Shown in pieces: positions 1-8,884 of a stretch of 64,000 bases of DNA; position 1 is the stretch's first letter; each line of letters opens with the position of its first letter. The translations under genes and the position numbers were made by a program. The stretch lies in NCBI GenBank assembly GCA_045658965.1, contig JAZOVZ010000090.1, positions 1 through 64,000 on the forward strand, read 5' to 3'. Source of the DNA: SVQP01 sp045658965. GTDB lineage: Bacteria > Bacillota > Clostridia > Oscillospirales > CAG-272. Below the pieces are notes generated by a model, which was not told where the DNA came from, did not search any database, and saw only the letters and a list, made by a program, of their open reading frames with translations.

Positions 1-102
1 CTTCAGTCGCTTTGCGCCAGCTTCCCCTCGGGGGACGCCTTTTCGTCGCGTGTCCGTTCTATTCTTTTGTGCGACATACGCTTTTCTTAACTTAATGAGA
101 TT

Positions 103-237
103 GGGGCTTGCTCCCGCGTTTTTTTATGAAACCTGCGGAAAATCGGGGGGGCCTGGCCCTCCAAAACAAACCGCTGTAGGGACAGGCGTCCCCGACTGTC
201 CGTGAAATCCGCAGGGGCGATCATTGATCGCCCCTAC
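103..237. repeat. Short palindromic CGTAGGG-family repeats, left edge
   Basis: The first 263 bases hold no gene that I can support. A partial copy of the dispersed repeat (GGGGCTTGCTCCCGC) lies at 103-117, and two full copies at 176-204 and 211-237. The last is a near-perfect palindrome whose centre is GATCATTGATC. Bases 1-60 carry another GC-rich imperfect hairpin (CCCC tcg GGGG core). The copies lie downstream of the minus-strand hydrolase gene ending at 264. Confidence 0.7.
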
Positions 238-263
238 GATACGTTGCGTATGATTTGTGTGAT

Positions 264-1091
264 TTAATCTGCTGCCAGATCAATGACCTGCGTGCCCTCG
301 GTCATGCGGTAATGCTTCTTGACGCATCGCAGGGAAGAGATCCACCCGCGCACGATCACGGTTCGAAAAGTCCCCGTGTCGTATCCGCCGGGACCCATGT
401 TATCCCACAGCCACGAAGGGGTGGGCCACAGGCAATAGGTGGGTCTTATGACCTCGTAAACCTCTTTTTCCACGCCGCCCTGACCGTGATGCGCCATCTG
501 CACGTAGTCCGCACGCAAAAGCGCGTGATCTACGATATTGATCAGCTCCTTGCCACCGTCGGGCTCAAGGTCGCCAAGGAACAGAATGCTCTTGCCGTCC
601 GCCTCAACGCGGTATACGGTCGAGGAATTGTTGATGTAATTGAACGCGGTATTGTAGGTGCGCAGCACGCGCACGGTCACGTTACCACCGTCAAACGCAT
701 ACACGTCACCGACCGTTGCGGTCACGGTAGGGATGTTGCGCGCAGCAATCGCCTCGCGGAAAAGTTGCAGCCATACCTCGGTGGGATTGTGGCTTTGCTT
801 TGGCTCCCAGCGCACGAGATACTCGTCGGGCGGGAAGTTGTAGTACACCGCGTCAACCGTGATATCGGGGTGCTTTTGCAGCATGGTCAGAAAGCAGCCG
901 AAGTGATCGTTGTGAAAGTGGGTCAGGAACCAAGCCTTGACGTGTCCGCCCAAGTTTTTGAGATATTCGTAAAGATAAGGCTCCTCGCTCTCAAAGCCGC
1001 CGTCAAAGACGATCAGCGTACCGTTGGACTCGATGATAAACGAGGTATTGATGGTATCGGTTACCGATTTCAGAAAATGTAGCTTTGCCAT
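264..1091 (-). CDS. Metallo-beta-lactamase fold hydrolase (ComEC/Rec2-like domain)
   Basis: Predicted soluble metal-dependent hydrolase of 275 residues; the substrate is unknown. The zinc-binding signature HFHNDHFG lies near residue 60, a later LFLGDLEPDGG supplies the second-shell aspartate, and MAHHGQGG near residue 200 resembles the AHHGS motif of the ComEC-type MBL subgroup. No signal peptide or membrane segment is seen. The start has an AGGAG site 9 bases upstream. It is the last gene of a leftward unit after glnA and a metallophosphoesterase, 17 bases downstream of the latter. The family call is firm; function is open. Confidence 0.8.
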   Translation of the reverse strand: MAKLHFLKSVTDTINTSFIIESNGTLIVFDGGFESEEPYLYEYLKNLGGHVKAWFLTHFHNDHFGCFLTMLQKHPDITVDAVYYNFPPDEYLVRWEPKQSHNPTEVWLQLFREAIAARNIPTVTATVGDVYAFDGGNVTVRVLRTYNTAFNYINNSSTVYRVEADGKSILFLGDLEPDGGKELINIVDHALLRADYVQMAHHGQGGVEKEVYEVIRPTYCLWPTPSWLWDNMGPGGYDTGTFRTVIVRGWISSLRCVKKHYRMTEGTQVIDLAAD

Positions 1092-1108
1092 ACGCGAACT
1101 CCTGATTT

Positions 1109-1957
1109 TTATTTGTCTGTGCCGCCAAGCGTGACGATCACCAGCTCGGGGCGGTTATTAAAGCGCAGCGGGAACGAGCTTTGCCCGATGCCGCGGCTGA
1201 CCACCATGTTGGCATTTTGGTAGGTATAAACACCGCTGTCATACTCGGGCAGCGCGCCTTGACCGGGTGCGTACAAGCCGCCGATCAAGGGCAGGCGGAA
1301 CTGTCCGCCGTGCGCGTGCCCCGACAGCGTCACATCGATCCCCGACTCGGCATACCGCCAAAAGTATTCGGGGCGGTGGGAGAGCAGGATTGTAAATCCG
1401 TCCGTGCCCGCAAGAGCGCGCAGCTGCTCGGGGGAGTGCAGAACGCCCTCGTAGTTTTCGTCGTCTACGCCCACAAGGGTAATGCTTGCATCCCCGCGCG
1501 TCAGCGTGACCTTTTCAGCGTGCATCACGTCCACACCGATCTCGCGTATCTGCGCCTCCAATGCAAAATAGTCCTGCCTGTTCATGGCGCATTCGTGATT
1601 ACCCGTGACCATATAACAGGGCGCAATTTCCATGCACGCGCGCAAAAATTCCAGCGTGGGTGCTTTGTCGGGATGCCGCTCGTCAAAGGTATCGCCCGTA
1701 AAGACGATGATATCGGGCTGTGCCTCTTTGAGCATCGACAGCAGCTTTTGGTTGCCCTCGTCGTATTCCGCACAGTGCAAATCTGCTATCTGTGCGATAC
1801 GAAAGCCCTCGAATGCGGCAGGCAAGCGTGCACTTGCGATCTTATAATCCGTGCGCTCCGGTGCCGTGTTTGCCCAGATCACCCAGCCGCCAAAGGCGAT
1901 GCACAACGCGATCAGGGCACACAGCACAGAGCATACTATCTTCTTTTTGTTCGTCAT
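1109..1957 (-). CDS. Membrane-anchored metallophosphoesterase (YkuE/YaeI type)
   Basis: Predicted calcineurin-like phosphoesterase of 282 residues, tethered by an N-terminal hydrophobic segment (about residues 8-28), with the catalytic domain probably outside the membrane. The metal-binding motifs are in family order: IADLHC, FTGDTFD, TGNHE and LSGHAHGGQ. Relatives (YkuE, YaeI) hydrolyse phosphodiesters or UDP-diacylglucosamine-like substrates; the substrate here cannot be read from sequence. The ATG shares one base with the glnA stop codon (TAATG), with no clear ribosome site of its own, so translation is probably coupled to glnA. Confidence 0.82.
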   Translation of the reverse strand: MTNKKKIVCSVLCALIALCIAFGGWVIWANTAPERTDYKIASARLPAAFEGFRIAQIADLHCAEYDEGNQKLLSMLKEAQPDIIVFTGDTFDERHPDKAPTLEFLRACMEIAPCYMVTGNHECAMNRQDYFALEAQIREIGVDVMHAEKVTLTRGDASITLVGVDDENYEGVLHSPEQLRALAGTDGFTILLSHRPEYFWRYAESGIDVTLSGHAHGGQFRLPLIGGLYAPGQGALPEYDSGVYTYQNANMVVSRGIGQSSFPLRFNNRPELVIVTLGGTDK

Positions 1958-3381
1958 TACAGGTTATAGTACTTTTCAAACTCAGCGGGGTGGGGAATTG
2001 CCGCCATGGCTCTGCATTCCTCGCGCTTGGTTTTGATGAAATTGTTGATCAGCTCAATCGGGAATACGCCGCCTGCGGTCAGGTAGTCGTGGTCTGCCTC
2101 CAGTGCGTCAAGCGCCTCGGGCAGGGACGTAGGCAGCTGCTGCAGCTTTGCCTTTTCCTCGTCGGAGAGATGATAGAGGTTGAAGTCATAGGGACCCCAG
2201 CCGTTTGCATGCGGATCGATCTTGTTCTTAATGCCGTCCAAGCCTGCCATCAGAATAGCGGCGTAGCAGAAATAGGGGTTGCAGGTCGCATCGGGATTGC
2301 GCAGCTCAAAGCGACGCTTGTCGGGCGACTTGGCGTAAGCGGGAATACGAATGACCGCGGAGCGGTTGGAGGTTGCATATCCCGCGGTGGCGGGTGCCTC
2401 AAAGGCGGGCACCAGACGCTTAAAGGAATTGGTGCTGGGATTGGTCAGCGCGCAAAGGGAAGCGATATGCTTGAGCAAGCCGCCCATGAAGTAGTGCGCG
2501 GTTTCGCTCAGGTGCGCATATCCGTCATCATCCGAGAATACCGGAACGCCGTCCTTGAACAGCAACATATGCACGTGCATGCCGCTGCCTGCCTCGCCTG
2601 CAATGGGCTTGGGCATAAAGGTAGCGGATTTGCCGTACTTGAGCGCGGTGTTATGAATGATATACTTGATCATCATGGTCGCATCCGCCATGTGCACTAC
2701 CTCACCAAGCTGAGGCTCGATCTCAAACTGACCGGATGCCGCAACCTCGGGGTGATGATAGTTGATCTCAATGCCCGCGTCCAGCATGTGCATGCACATC
2801 TCGCTTCTTGCTTCGTAAGAGCGGTCGAAGGGCTTTGCAACGTGGTAAGCCTTTTGCTTGGGCACGATAATGCCGTGACCCTGGCTGTCGCTGTTCCAGT
2901 AAGACTGCTCGGCATCCACGTGTGCACCCACGTAGTTGGGGGAGACCTCCCAGCCCACGTTATCAAACAGATAGAACTCAAACTCGGGCAAGATCTTCAT
3001 GGTGTCGGCAACGCCGCAATCGCGCATGTGAGCCACGGCTGCCTTGATGATATTTCTGGGGTACTGGGCAAGAGGCTTGTTTTCGGGGGAGGCAATGATC
3101 ATGGCGTCTCCCGTCATGCTCAGCGTGGGAATGTCGCAGAAGGGATCGATCTGCGCGGTGTCGGGGTCGGGAATAAACACCATATCGCTCTTTTCCACAA
3201 CTGCATAGCCGTAGTTGGAAGCGTCAAAGCCAATGCCGCTTTTCATGGTGTCCTCGGTAAAGTTTTGTGCGGGAATGGTGACGTGACGGTACTGACCGTT
3301 GATGTCCACCATTTTGAAATCCACCATCTTGATGCCGTTTTCGCGGATCATGCTCATAATATCCTGTACACTTTTTGCCAT
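1957..3381 (-). CDS. glnA: Glutamine synthetase, type I (GSI-beta-like)
   Basis: Makes glutamine from glutamate, ammonia and ATP in the cytoplasm. The protein is 474 residues, the length of GSI-beta enzymes. Visible signatures are the metal/glutamate-binding LPEFEFYLFD, the ATP-site KPIAGEAGSGMHVH, and NRSAVIRIP followed by RRFELRNPD. The C-terminal part contains NLYHLSDEE with Tyr403 where enterobacterial GlnA has the adenylylated tyrosine (NLYDLPPEE), and the tail to PHPAEFEKYYNL follows the GSI-beta pattern. An AAGGAG site precedes the ATG. Two hydrolase genes follow in the same direction. The family is certain; use of the tyrosine is not. Confidence 0.96.
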   Translation of the reverse strand: MAKSVQDIMSMIRENGIKMVDFKMVDINGQYRHVTIPAQNFTEDTMKSGIGFDASNYGYAVVEKSDMVFIPDPDTAQIDPFCDIPTLSMTGDAMIIASPENKPLAQYPRNIIKAAVAHMRDCGVADTMKILPEFEFYLFDNVGWEVSPNYVGAHVDAEQSYWNSDSQGHGIIVPKQKAYHVAKPFDRSYEARSEMCMHMLDAGIEINYHHPEVAASGQFEIEPQLGEVVHMADATMMIKYIIHNTALKYGKSATFMPKPIAGEAGSGMHVHMLLFKDGVPVFSDDDGYAHLSETAHYFMGGLLKHIASLCALTNPSTNSFKRLVPAFEAPATAGYATSNRSAVIRIPAYAKSPDKRRFELRNPDATCNPYFCYAAILMAGLDGIKNKIDPHANGWGPYDFNLYHLSDEEKAKLQQLPTSLPEALDALEADHDYLTAGGVFPIELINNFIKTKREECRAMAAIPHPAEFEKYYNL

Positions 3382-3424
3382 TTCTCATGCTCCTTCACTT
3401 TGATGTATTAAAGTATATATACCT

Positions 3425-3452
3425 ATTATACCATATTTTCTTCAGCCGTCAA
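3425..3452 (-). promoter_or_regulatory. glnA promoter
   Basis: On the minus strand, TTGACG (3447-3452) and TATAAT (3425-3430) are separated by 16 bases, about 45 bases upstream of the glnA ATG. No GlnR-type TGTNAN7TNACA box was recognised. Confidence 0.7.
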
Positions 3453-3482
3453 TAAAAACCGTGAAATTTTTAACACTTTCTC

Positions 3483-3535
3483 TTGACAAAACTACATTTT
3501 TCGACTATAATTGGATAAGCAACTAAAGTTGATTA
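3483..3535 (+). promoter_or_regulatory. Promoter and candidate operator of the TetR-fakA-plsX operon
   Basis: TTGACA (3483-3488) and TATAAT (3506-3511) have ideal 17-base spacing. Directly after the -10, CAACT-AA-AGTTG (3520-3531) forms an inverted repeat with two more matching bases on each side. Its position over the transcription start suggests an operator bound by the adjacent TetR-like protein, which is inference. Confidence 0.75.
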
Positions 3536-3576
3536 TTTTCACATATAATTGTACTGCATAAGAGAAAGGAGTCAGT

Positions 3577-4110
3577 ATGGATCTGCGCATCGTTAAAACC
3601 AAAAACCAGATCAAAAAGGCGTTTTTGTCGCTGCGTAATAAGTATTCCCTGGAAAAGATCAAGGTCAAGGACATTTGCGAGCTTGCCATGATCAACAAGA
3701 CCACGTTTTACAAGCACTACGTGGATTCGTTCGCGCTTGCCAACGAATTGGAAGAGAGCTGTATGGAAAAGCTGATGAATGCTTTTTCAGAGAAAAAGAG
3801 TCTGTTTGAATCGCCCAAGGCGTACGTGCAGGGGCTTTTGAGTGCAACCGAGAAATACGCAGAGGAGCTGCGCGAGGTCTATCGCGGCAGAAAGGATGCA
3901 TTCGTCTCCAAGCTGGAGAAGAGGCTGATGCAGGCATGCGAGAGCGGTGAGAATACCGAACGCCGCATGGCAGCCACGTTTATGATCAGCGGCACCTCGC
4001 AGGTGCTTGCGCAATGGCTGTTTGGTGAGGAGGGGAAACGCCCCGACCTTGGTGCTATCGCGGCATACATTGAGCGTATGTCAAAAAATCTGCTTCCCGC
4101 AACTAAGTAA
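3577..4110 (+). CDS. TetR/AcrR-family transcriptional regulator
   Basis: Predicted DNA-binding repressor of 177 residues. The N-terminal helix-turn-helix is visible at about residues 9-50: KVKDICELAMINKTTFYKHY is the TetR recognition signature (xxFYxHF). The C-terminal half is an all-helical ligand/dimerisation domain of the short TetR_C type. An AAAGGAG site lies 7 bases before the ATG. It is the first gene of the fakA-plsX-acp operon, 13 bases before fakA, with a dyad over its own transcription start, so autoregulation and control of the lipid genes are likely but not shown. Confidence 0.8.
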   Translation: MDLRIVKTKNQIKKAFLSLRNKYSLEKIKVKDICELAMINKTTFYKHYVDSFALANELEESCMEKLMNAFSEKKSLFESPKAYVQGLLSATEKYAEELREVYRGRKDAFVSKLEKRLMQACESGENTERRMAATFMISGTSQVLAQWLFGEEGKRPDLGAIAAYIERMSKNLLPATK

Positions 4111-4123
4111 AGGAATAGAGATT

Positions 4124-5770
4124 ATGGAAACGATAAGAATTGACGGCAGCGTTATTCGCACGCTGCTTACAGGGAGTGTGTGCGGTATCCGCGCACGTAT
4201 AGAGGAGATCAACGATCTCAATGTTTTTCCCGTGCCGGACGGCGATACCGGTACGAATATGACCAAGACGCTGGAGGGCGGTCTTGCCAGACTGAACGAG
4301 CAGGGCACGCTGGGCGAACAGATGGGCGCATTTGCCAAGGGCTGCGTGCTGGGTGCGCGCGGCAATTCGGGCGTTATCCTTTCGCAGTATATGGCGGGCG
4401 TGGCATCAGCCGTTGCGGATAAGGAGAGCGTTTGCGCAGGCGAGCTTGCGCAGGCGTTGACCGCGGGCGTTGAGCGCGCGTATGCGGCTGTGGCAAATCC
4501 CGTAGAGGGAACCATTCTGACCGTGTTCCGCGAAAGCTCGGAGTATGCGGCACAGCATACCGATGAGCATACCACCGCAGAGCAGCTTTTGGAGATTTTG
4601 ATCGAGAGCGCAAAGGTCGCGCTTGCCAAGACCAAGGAAATGCTGCCCGTGCTGGCGCAGGCAGACGTTGTGGACAGCGGCGGCGCAGGCTACCTTGCCA
4701 TGCTTGTCGGCATGTACGACGCGCTGACCGGTAAGGTCACGGATCTTGGCAGCTATGAGAGCGTACAGAGCGCAAAGCCCGCTGTCAATTACGATCTCTT
4801 TACTGCGGACAGCGTGCTGGAATGGGGCTACTGCACCGAGGCACTGGTCAGATTGCAGAGAGCCAAGGGCGATCCCGAAGACTTTGACGTGAACGCATTC
4901 AAGGCGTCCTTGGAAGCAAAGGATTGCAATTCCATCGTCGCTTTGCGTGACGGTGACGTGCTCAAGGTACATGCACATACCATGACCCCTGCCGACGTGC
5001 TGACGCTCTGTCAGATCTACGGTGAATTTCTGGAGGTCAAGATCGAGAACATGAGCCTGCAGCATTCCGAGAAAACGGTTGCAGAGAAAAAGAAAAAGGT
5101 ACACAAGTCCTACGGCGTGATCGCTGTTGCGAGCGGTGAGGGCATGCACGCGCTGTTCTCGGAGCTGGGTGCGGATATCATCATAGACGGCGGTCAGACC
5201 GCCAACCCCAGCGCAGAGGATTTTGTGGATGCGATCGGAACCTTAGATTGCGACCACGTGCTGCTGCTGCCCAATAACGGCAACATCCTTTTGACCGCAC
5301 AGCAGGCGGCAACGCTTTGCGAGGACGTTGACGTGCGCGTCGTGCCCACCAAGTCCTTCCCGCAGGGATATAGCGCACTTGCCGTGTTCAATTCCGAGCT
5401 GGAGGATGCTGACGAGCAGGTGGAGTACATGACTGAGGCAAAGAACGCCGTGGTATCGGGTGAGATCACCTATGCGATCCGCGACACCGTGATCGGTGAC
5501 GTGGCGGTCAAGAAGGGCGAGTCGATCGGCATCCTTGACGGCAAGCTGGTGTGTTCCTGCGAGGACGAGATGGACGCTATGTGCGCAATGCTCTCGCAGA
5601 TTGAGGATATTGAGGACAGAGAGATCCTTACGCTGTTTGTCGGTGCGGACGTGACCGAGGACGAAAGAGTGGCAATGACCGAGGCGATTGAGGACGCGTA
5701 TGAGGATCTGACTGTGGAAGTCTTCGTGGGCGGTCAGCAGGTATACAGATATCTCGTAGCAGTAGAATAA
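4124..5770 (+). CDS. fakA: Fatty acid kinase catalytic subunit, FakA/DAK-phosphatase domain protein
   Basis: Phosphorylates a fatty acid carried by a DegV/FakB partner to give acyl phosphate, feeding PlsX and phospholipid synthesis. The 548-residue protein begins with a DhaL-type kinase domain: NVFPVPDGDTGTNM at residues 33-46 holds the Mg-binding aspartates and GARGNSGV at 77-84 the nucleotide loop. The middle and C-terminal FakA domains follow (LRDGDVLKVHAHT, then a DegV-like tail). I start at 4124 (AAAGGA upstream, just after the TetR stop) rather than at an earlier in-frame ATG inside the TetR gene. PlsX and a DegV gene follow directly. Confidence 0.88.
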   Translation: METIRIDGSVIRTLLTGSVCGIRARIEEINDLNVFPVPDGDTGTNMTKTLEGGLARLNEQGTLGEQMGAFAKGCVLGARGNSGVILSQYMAGVASAVADKESVCAGELAQALTAGVERAYAAVANPVEGTILTVFRESSEYAAQHTDEHTTAEQLLEILIESAKVALAKTKEMLPVLAQADVVDSGGAGYLAMLVGMYDALTGKVTDLGSYESVQSAKPAVNYDLFTADSVLEWGYCTEALVRLQRAKGDPEDFDVNAFKASLEAKDCNSIVALRDGDVLKVHAHTMTPADVLTLCQIYGEFLEVKIENMSLQHSEKTVAEKKKKVHKSYGVIAVASGEGMHALFSELGADIIIDGGQTANPSAEDFVDAIGTLDCDHVLLLPNNGNILLTAQQAATLCEDVDVRVVPTKSFPQGYSALAVFNSELEDADEQVEYMTEAKNAVVSGEITYAIRDTVIGDVAVKKGESIGILDGKLVCSCEDEMDAMCAMLSQIEDIEDREILTLFVGADVTEDERVAMTEAIEDAYEDLTVEVFVGGQQVYRYLVAVE

Positions 5771-5786
5771 ATGAAGGAGTGTAATG

Positions 5787-6770
5787 ATGGCAACTTATAA
5801 GATCGCAATAGACACGTTGGGCAGCGATAAGGGCCCCGAAACCATTGTACAGGGTGCTTTGATGGCACTTGCCGAGAATCCCGAGCTGTCGGTCGCGCTG
5901 TTTGGTGACGAGCAGGTCATCCGCGCGTATCTTTCCACAGTCGAGCACGATGCAGATCGCATTGAGATCGTGCACGCGCCCGACGCTATCACCAATTACG
6001 ATAACCCCATGGAGGCTATTTTCAAAAAGCCCGAGTCCTCGCTGGTCAAGGCGTTGCAGGCTCTTGCCGCACGCGACGATCTGTTGGGTCTGATCAATGC
6101 AGGCAGCACGGGCGCGCTGATCGCAGGCGCACTTCGCTTTGTACCTGCCAAGCCCTTGCGCAGACCCGCGCTGGCAGCCATTCTGCCCGCAGCAAAGGGC
6201 GGCTTTACCTGCCTTGTGGACACCGGTGCAAACATCGATTGCACCGCCCCCATGCTGGTGGATTTTGCGCATATGGGAACGGATCTGATGCGTCAGTGCT
6301 ACGGCATTGAAAATCCCCGCGTAGGACTTTTGTCCAACGGTGCAGAGGAGACCAAGGGCAACAAGCTGGTCAAGGAGACCCACGCGCTGCTCAAGGCTGA
6401 CGAAGCACTTAACTTTGTAGGCAATATCGAGGGCACCAACGCGCTTTCCGGCGACTGTGACGTGCTTGTGGCGGACGGCTTTGCGGGCAATCAGGTGCTT
6501 AAAAACTCCGAGGGCATTGCAAAGCGCATCATCACCGATATCGTAGTGTACGCCAAGAAGACGCAGAATCCCGAGATCATGAAGCTGGTCGGCTACCTGA
6601 TGGGCATTTACGATTTCAATTCGCTTGGCGGCGCGCAGCTGCTTGGCGTCGGTAAGCCCATTATCAAGGCGCACGGTGCAGCAAACGCAGATTCGATCAA
6701 AAACACCTCTGCCATCATGCTCAACGTAGCAAGAAACAAGGCTATGTTTGACGGCAAGGACGTAAGATAA
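5787..6770 (+). CDS. plsX: Phosphate acyltransferase PlsX
   Basis: Interconverts acyl-ACP and acyl phosphate, the acyl donor for PlsY in phosphatidic acid synthesis; peripheral at the membrane. The 327-residue length is normal. Family motifs seen are AIDTLGSDKGPE at the N-terminus (many homologues read AxDAMGGDxAP), INAGSTGAL, DVLVADGFAGNQVLKNSEG and YDFNSLGGAQLLGVGKP near the C-terminus. There are two adjacent ATGs; 5787 lies 7 bases from AAGGAG and is preferred over 5784. It sits 16 bases after fakA in the same operon, which fits acyl phosphate exchange between the Fak system and PlsX. Confidence 0.93.
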   Translation: MATYKIAIDTLGSDKGPETIVQGALMALAENPELSVALFGDEQVIRAYLSTVEHDADRIEIVHAPDAITNYDNPMEAIFKKPESSLVKALQALAARDDLLGLINAGSTGALIAGALRFVPAKPLRRPALAAILPAAKGGFTCLVDTGANIDCTAPMLVDFAHMGTDLMRQCYGIENPRVGLLSNGAEETKGNKLVKETHALLKADEALNFVGNIEGTNALSGDCDVLVADGFAGNQVLKNSEGIAKRIITDIVVYAKKTQNPEIMKLVGYLMGIYDFNSLGGAQLLGVGKPIIKAHGAANADSIKNTSAIMLNVARNKAMFDGKDVR

Positions 6771-6796
6771 AAGGCATATAGAAAAGGAGATCAACT

Positions 6797-7699
6797 ATGG
6801 AACTCAAGAGAAAAGTCGTATGTACCTCTACGGGCTGCATCGAATACGCTCCCGACCGTTACCGTCAGCTCGGCATTGACATCATTCGCATTCACGTGCT
6901 GTTCAAGGGCAAGGAATACTTAGAGGGTCTGGATCTTGATCCCGATGCATTCTACAAGGAGCTGGAAACCCTTGAAGACCCCAAGAACAATCTGCCCAGA
7001 ACCGCAATGCCTACCGAGGATGAAATCAAGGCTTGCTTTGACAGAGCGTATGAGGAAGGCTGCAAGGAAGTCATCGTCATTGCGCTGAGCGCATACCTTG
7101 GCGGTACGTGGAATCTCATCCGTCTGGTCAGCGAGCAGTATAAGGACAAGATGACCATTCACGTCATCGACTCCAAGATCGCTTGCTTTGGCGAGGGCAT
7201 GCTGGCAATCAAGGCTGCGGAAATGGTGCAGCAGGGTGTACCTACCGAGACCATTCTCAAGGAAATTGCATGGATGATGAAGCACCAGGAATTCGTGGGC
7301 GTTGACGCAAAGCTGGACTACCTGATCTACAACGGCAGACTCAAGGGCGGTAAGGCGTTCATGGGTAAGATGCTCAATATCTGCCCCGTGGTGCACTTTA
7401 CGCACGAGGGCGAGATCGTGGCGCTGCAGAGCGTGCGTACCCCCAAGAAGGCACTGGCAAGATCCTGCGAGGTAGTCAAGGAAATGATCGGCGACCGTGA
7501 CCCCAAGGATTATCTCTTGTGGCACACCTACACGGGCACCTCGCTTTTGGAGGATCTTGTGGAGATCGAAAAGAAGTACGATATCAAGACCAACCACGAA
7601 AAGGTTATCACCTCTCCTGTCAGCGGCTGTCATAACGGTCCTTGGCTGGCAGGCTACGGCTTACTCTTCCTGCGTCGCGAGGACGAGCCTCTCGAATAA
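6797..7699 (+). CDS. DegV family fatty-acid-binding protein (FakB-like)
   Basis: Predicted fatty-acid carrier that presents bound acyl chains to FakA. It is 300 residues with the two-domain EDD/DegV plan: an N-terminal STG in place of the more usual TDSTAD, LSAYLGGTWN (usual LSSxLSGTYQ), VIDSK, LDYLIYNGRLKGG (the usual LxxLxxGGRI region) and SGCHNGPWLAGYG near the end with the ligand-contacting histidine. These signatures are more divergent than average. An AAAGGAG site lies 7 bases upstream. Clustering with fakA and plsX supports the FakB role over other DegV functions. Confidence 0.85.
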   Translation: MELKRKVVCTSTGCIEYAPDRYRQLGIDIIRIHVLFKGKEYLEGLDLDPDAFYKELETLEDPKNNLPRTAMPTEDEIKACFDRAYEEGCKEVIVIALSAYLGGTWNLIRLVSEQYKDKMTIHVIDSKIACFGEGMLAIKAAEMVQQGVPTETILKEIAWMMKHQEFVGVDAKLDYLIYNGRLKGGKAFMGKMLNICPVVHFTHEGEIVALQSVRTPKKALARSCEVVKEMIGDRDPKDYLLWHTYTGTSLLEDLVEIEKKYDIKTNHEKVITSPVSGCHNGPWLAGYGLLFLRREDEPLE

Positions 7700-7707
7700 T
7701 TCTGCCT

Positions 7708-8838
7708 ATGAAGGACGTTTCAATCGTACGGGTATCCACGCGGGCGCAAAGAAAAGCCTTCGTAGAATTTCCGTTAAAGCTATATAAGAATCATCCTTGT
7801 TTCGTGCCGCCTCTGTACGGAGACGAAATGGCACAATTCAAGAAAAAGCATGCCTACAGCGATACCTGCGACACCGTGTTTTTCCTTGCCATGCAAGGGA
7901 AAACGGTGGTAGGACGCATTCAAGGCATTCTGCAAAAACAATCCAACGACCTGCGCGGCGAGAAGCGCGTGCGCTTTACCCGCTTTGATGCCGTCAACGA
8001 TGCAGACGTGGCAAAAGCTCTGTTTGCAGCAGTTGAAAACTGGGCAAGGGAGCAGGGCATGGACAGCGTTTGCGGTCCGCTCGGATACAGCGATCTGGAA
8101 CGCGAAGGGCTTTTGATCGAAGGCTTTGATCAGCTCTCCACGTTTGAAGAGCAGTACAATTACGATTACTATCCCGCGCTGCTGGAAGCCTGCGGATACG
8201 TAAAGGAGATCGACTGGCTGGAGCACCGTTTGCGTGCACCCAAGGAGCCGAGTCCCATGCTTGGCAGAGTAGCCGAGCGCGCACTGGAGCTCTCAAAGCT
8301 GCACGTGGTGGATACCTCCAAAATGTCCAAACGCAAGTACATAGACACCTATAAGGACGGCTTTTTCGATTGTCTGGACGAATGCTACGCGCACCTGTTC
8401 GGTGCCGTCCCGTTCACCGAGAACATGAAAAAGCAAATGATCGACCAGTTCATGCTGATATTGAACAAAGAATATCTCATGATTTTGTGCGACGAGAACG
8501 AGCGCGTGGTCGCGTTTGCCTTGTGCATTCCCGGTATCGGTGAAGCACTGCAGAAGAGCGGGGGAAGATTGACCCCGGCAGCCCTGATCCGCGTGCTGCG
8601 CGCCGCCAAAAAGCCGCGCACGCTGGATCTTGGTCTGATTGCGGTGCGCCCCGAATACCAAGCCGCAGGCGTCAATGCCGTCATGCTTTGGGAAATGATC
8701 AAGTATTTGCAATCAGGCAAGGTCGAGTATGCCGAAACCAATCTCAATCTCGAAACCAATACGCAGGTCATGGCGCAATGGAAGTATTTTGATACTGTCC
8801 AGCATAAACGCCGCCGCAGCTATATCAAGAAAATATAA
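7708..8838 (+). CDS. GNAT-fold N-acetyltransferase-like protein (YghO-type)
   Basis: 376 residues. The opening resembles a widespread family of about 370-residue GNAT-like proteins: VEFPLKLYKNHPCFVPPL, then a GPLGYSDLEREGLLIEGFD block and a C-terminal GNAT-like region (LDLGLIAVRPEYQAAGVN). The acyl acceptor is unknown. The gene starts 8 bases after the DegV gene with no good ribosome site of its own, so it is probably translationally coupled; a longer upstream start would overlap the DegV gene in another frame. Its place between fakB and acp suggests a role in acyl-chain metabolism, which is inference. Confidence 0.7.
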   Translation: MKDVSIVRVSTRAQRKAFVEFPLKLYKNHPCFVPPLYGDEMAQFKKKHAYSDTCDTVFFLAMQGKTVVGRIQGILQKQSNDLRGEKRVRFTRFDAVNDADVAKALFAAVENWAREQGMDSVCGPLGYSDLEREGLLIEGFDQLSTFEEQYNYDYYPALLEACGYVKEIDWLEHRLRAPKEPSPMLGRVAERALELSKLHVVDTSKMSKRKYIDTYKDGFFDCLDECYAHLFGAVPFTENMKKQMIDQFMLILNKEYLMILCDENERVVAFALCIPGIGEALQKSGGRLTPAALIRVLRAAKKPRTLDLGLIAVRPEYQAAGVNAVMLWEMIKYLQSGKVEYAETNLNLETNTQVMAQWKYFDTVQHKRRRSYIKKI

Positions 8839-8839
8839 C

Positions 8840-8862
8840 GTAGGGCGGGGGCTTGCTCCCGC
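8840..8862. repeat. CGTAGGG-family palindromic repeat inside the operon
   Basis: GTAGGGCGGGGGCTTGCTCCCGC lies in the 46-base gap between the GNAT gene and acp. In mRNA it would fold into a short hairpin, which may act as a processing or stability element. Confidence 0.7.
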
Positions 8863-8884
8863 ATCAAGAAAGGATAACATTATC

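Noticed and set aside
255..1082. Long plus-strand ORF opposite the MBL hydrolase gene
   Set aside because: It mirrors the minus-strand gene almost exactly, has no ribosome site and gives low-complexity His/Val-rich sequence; the minus strand carries intact zinc-site motifs.
1792..3411. 539-residue plus-strand ORF opposite glnA
   Set aside because: A shadow of glnA; the opposite strand encodes a complete glutamine synthetase with all motifs.
4007..4123. N-terminal extension of FakA
   Set aside because: It overlaps the TetR gene in another frame; the ATG at 4124 has a ribosome site and gives a normal family N-terminus.
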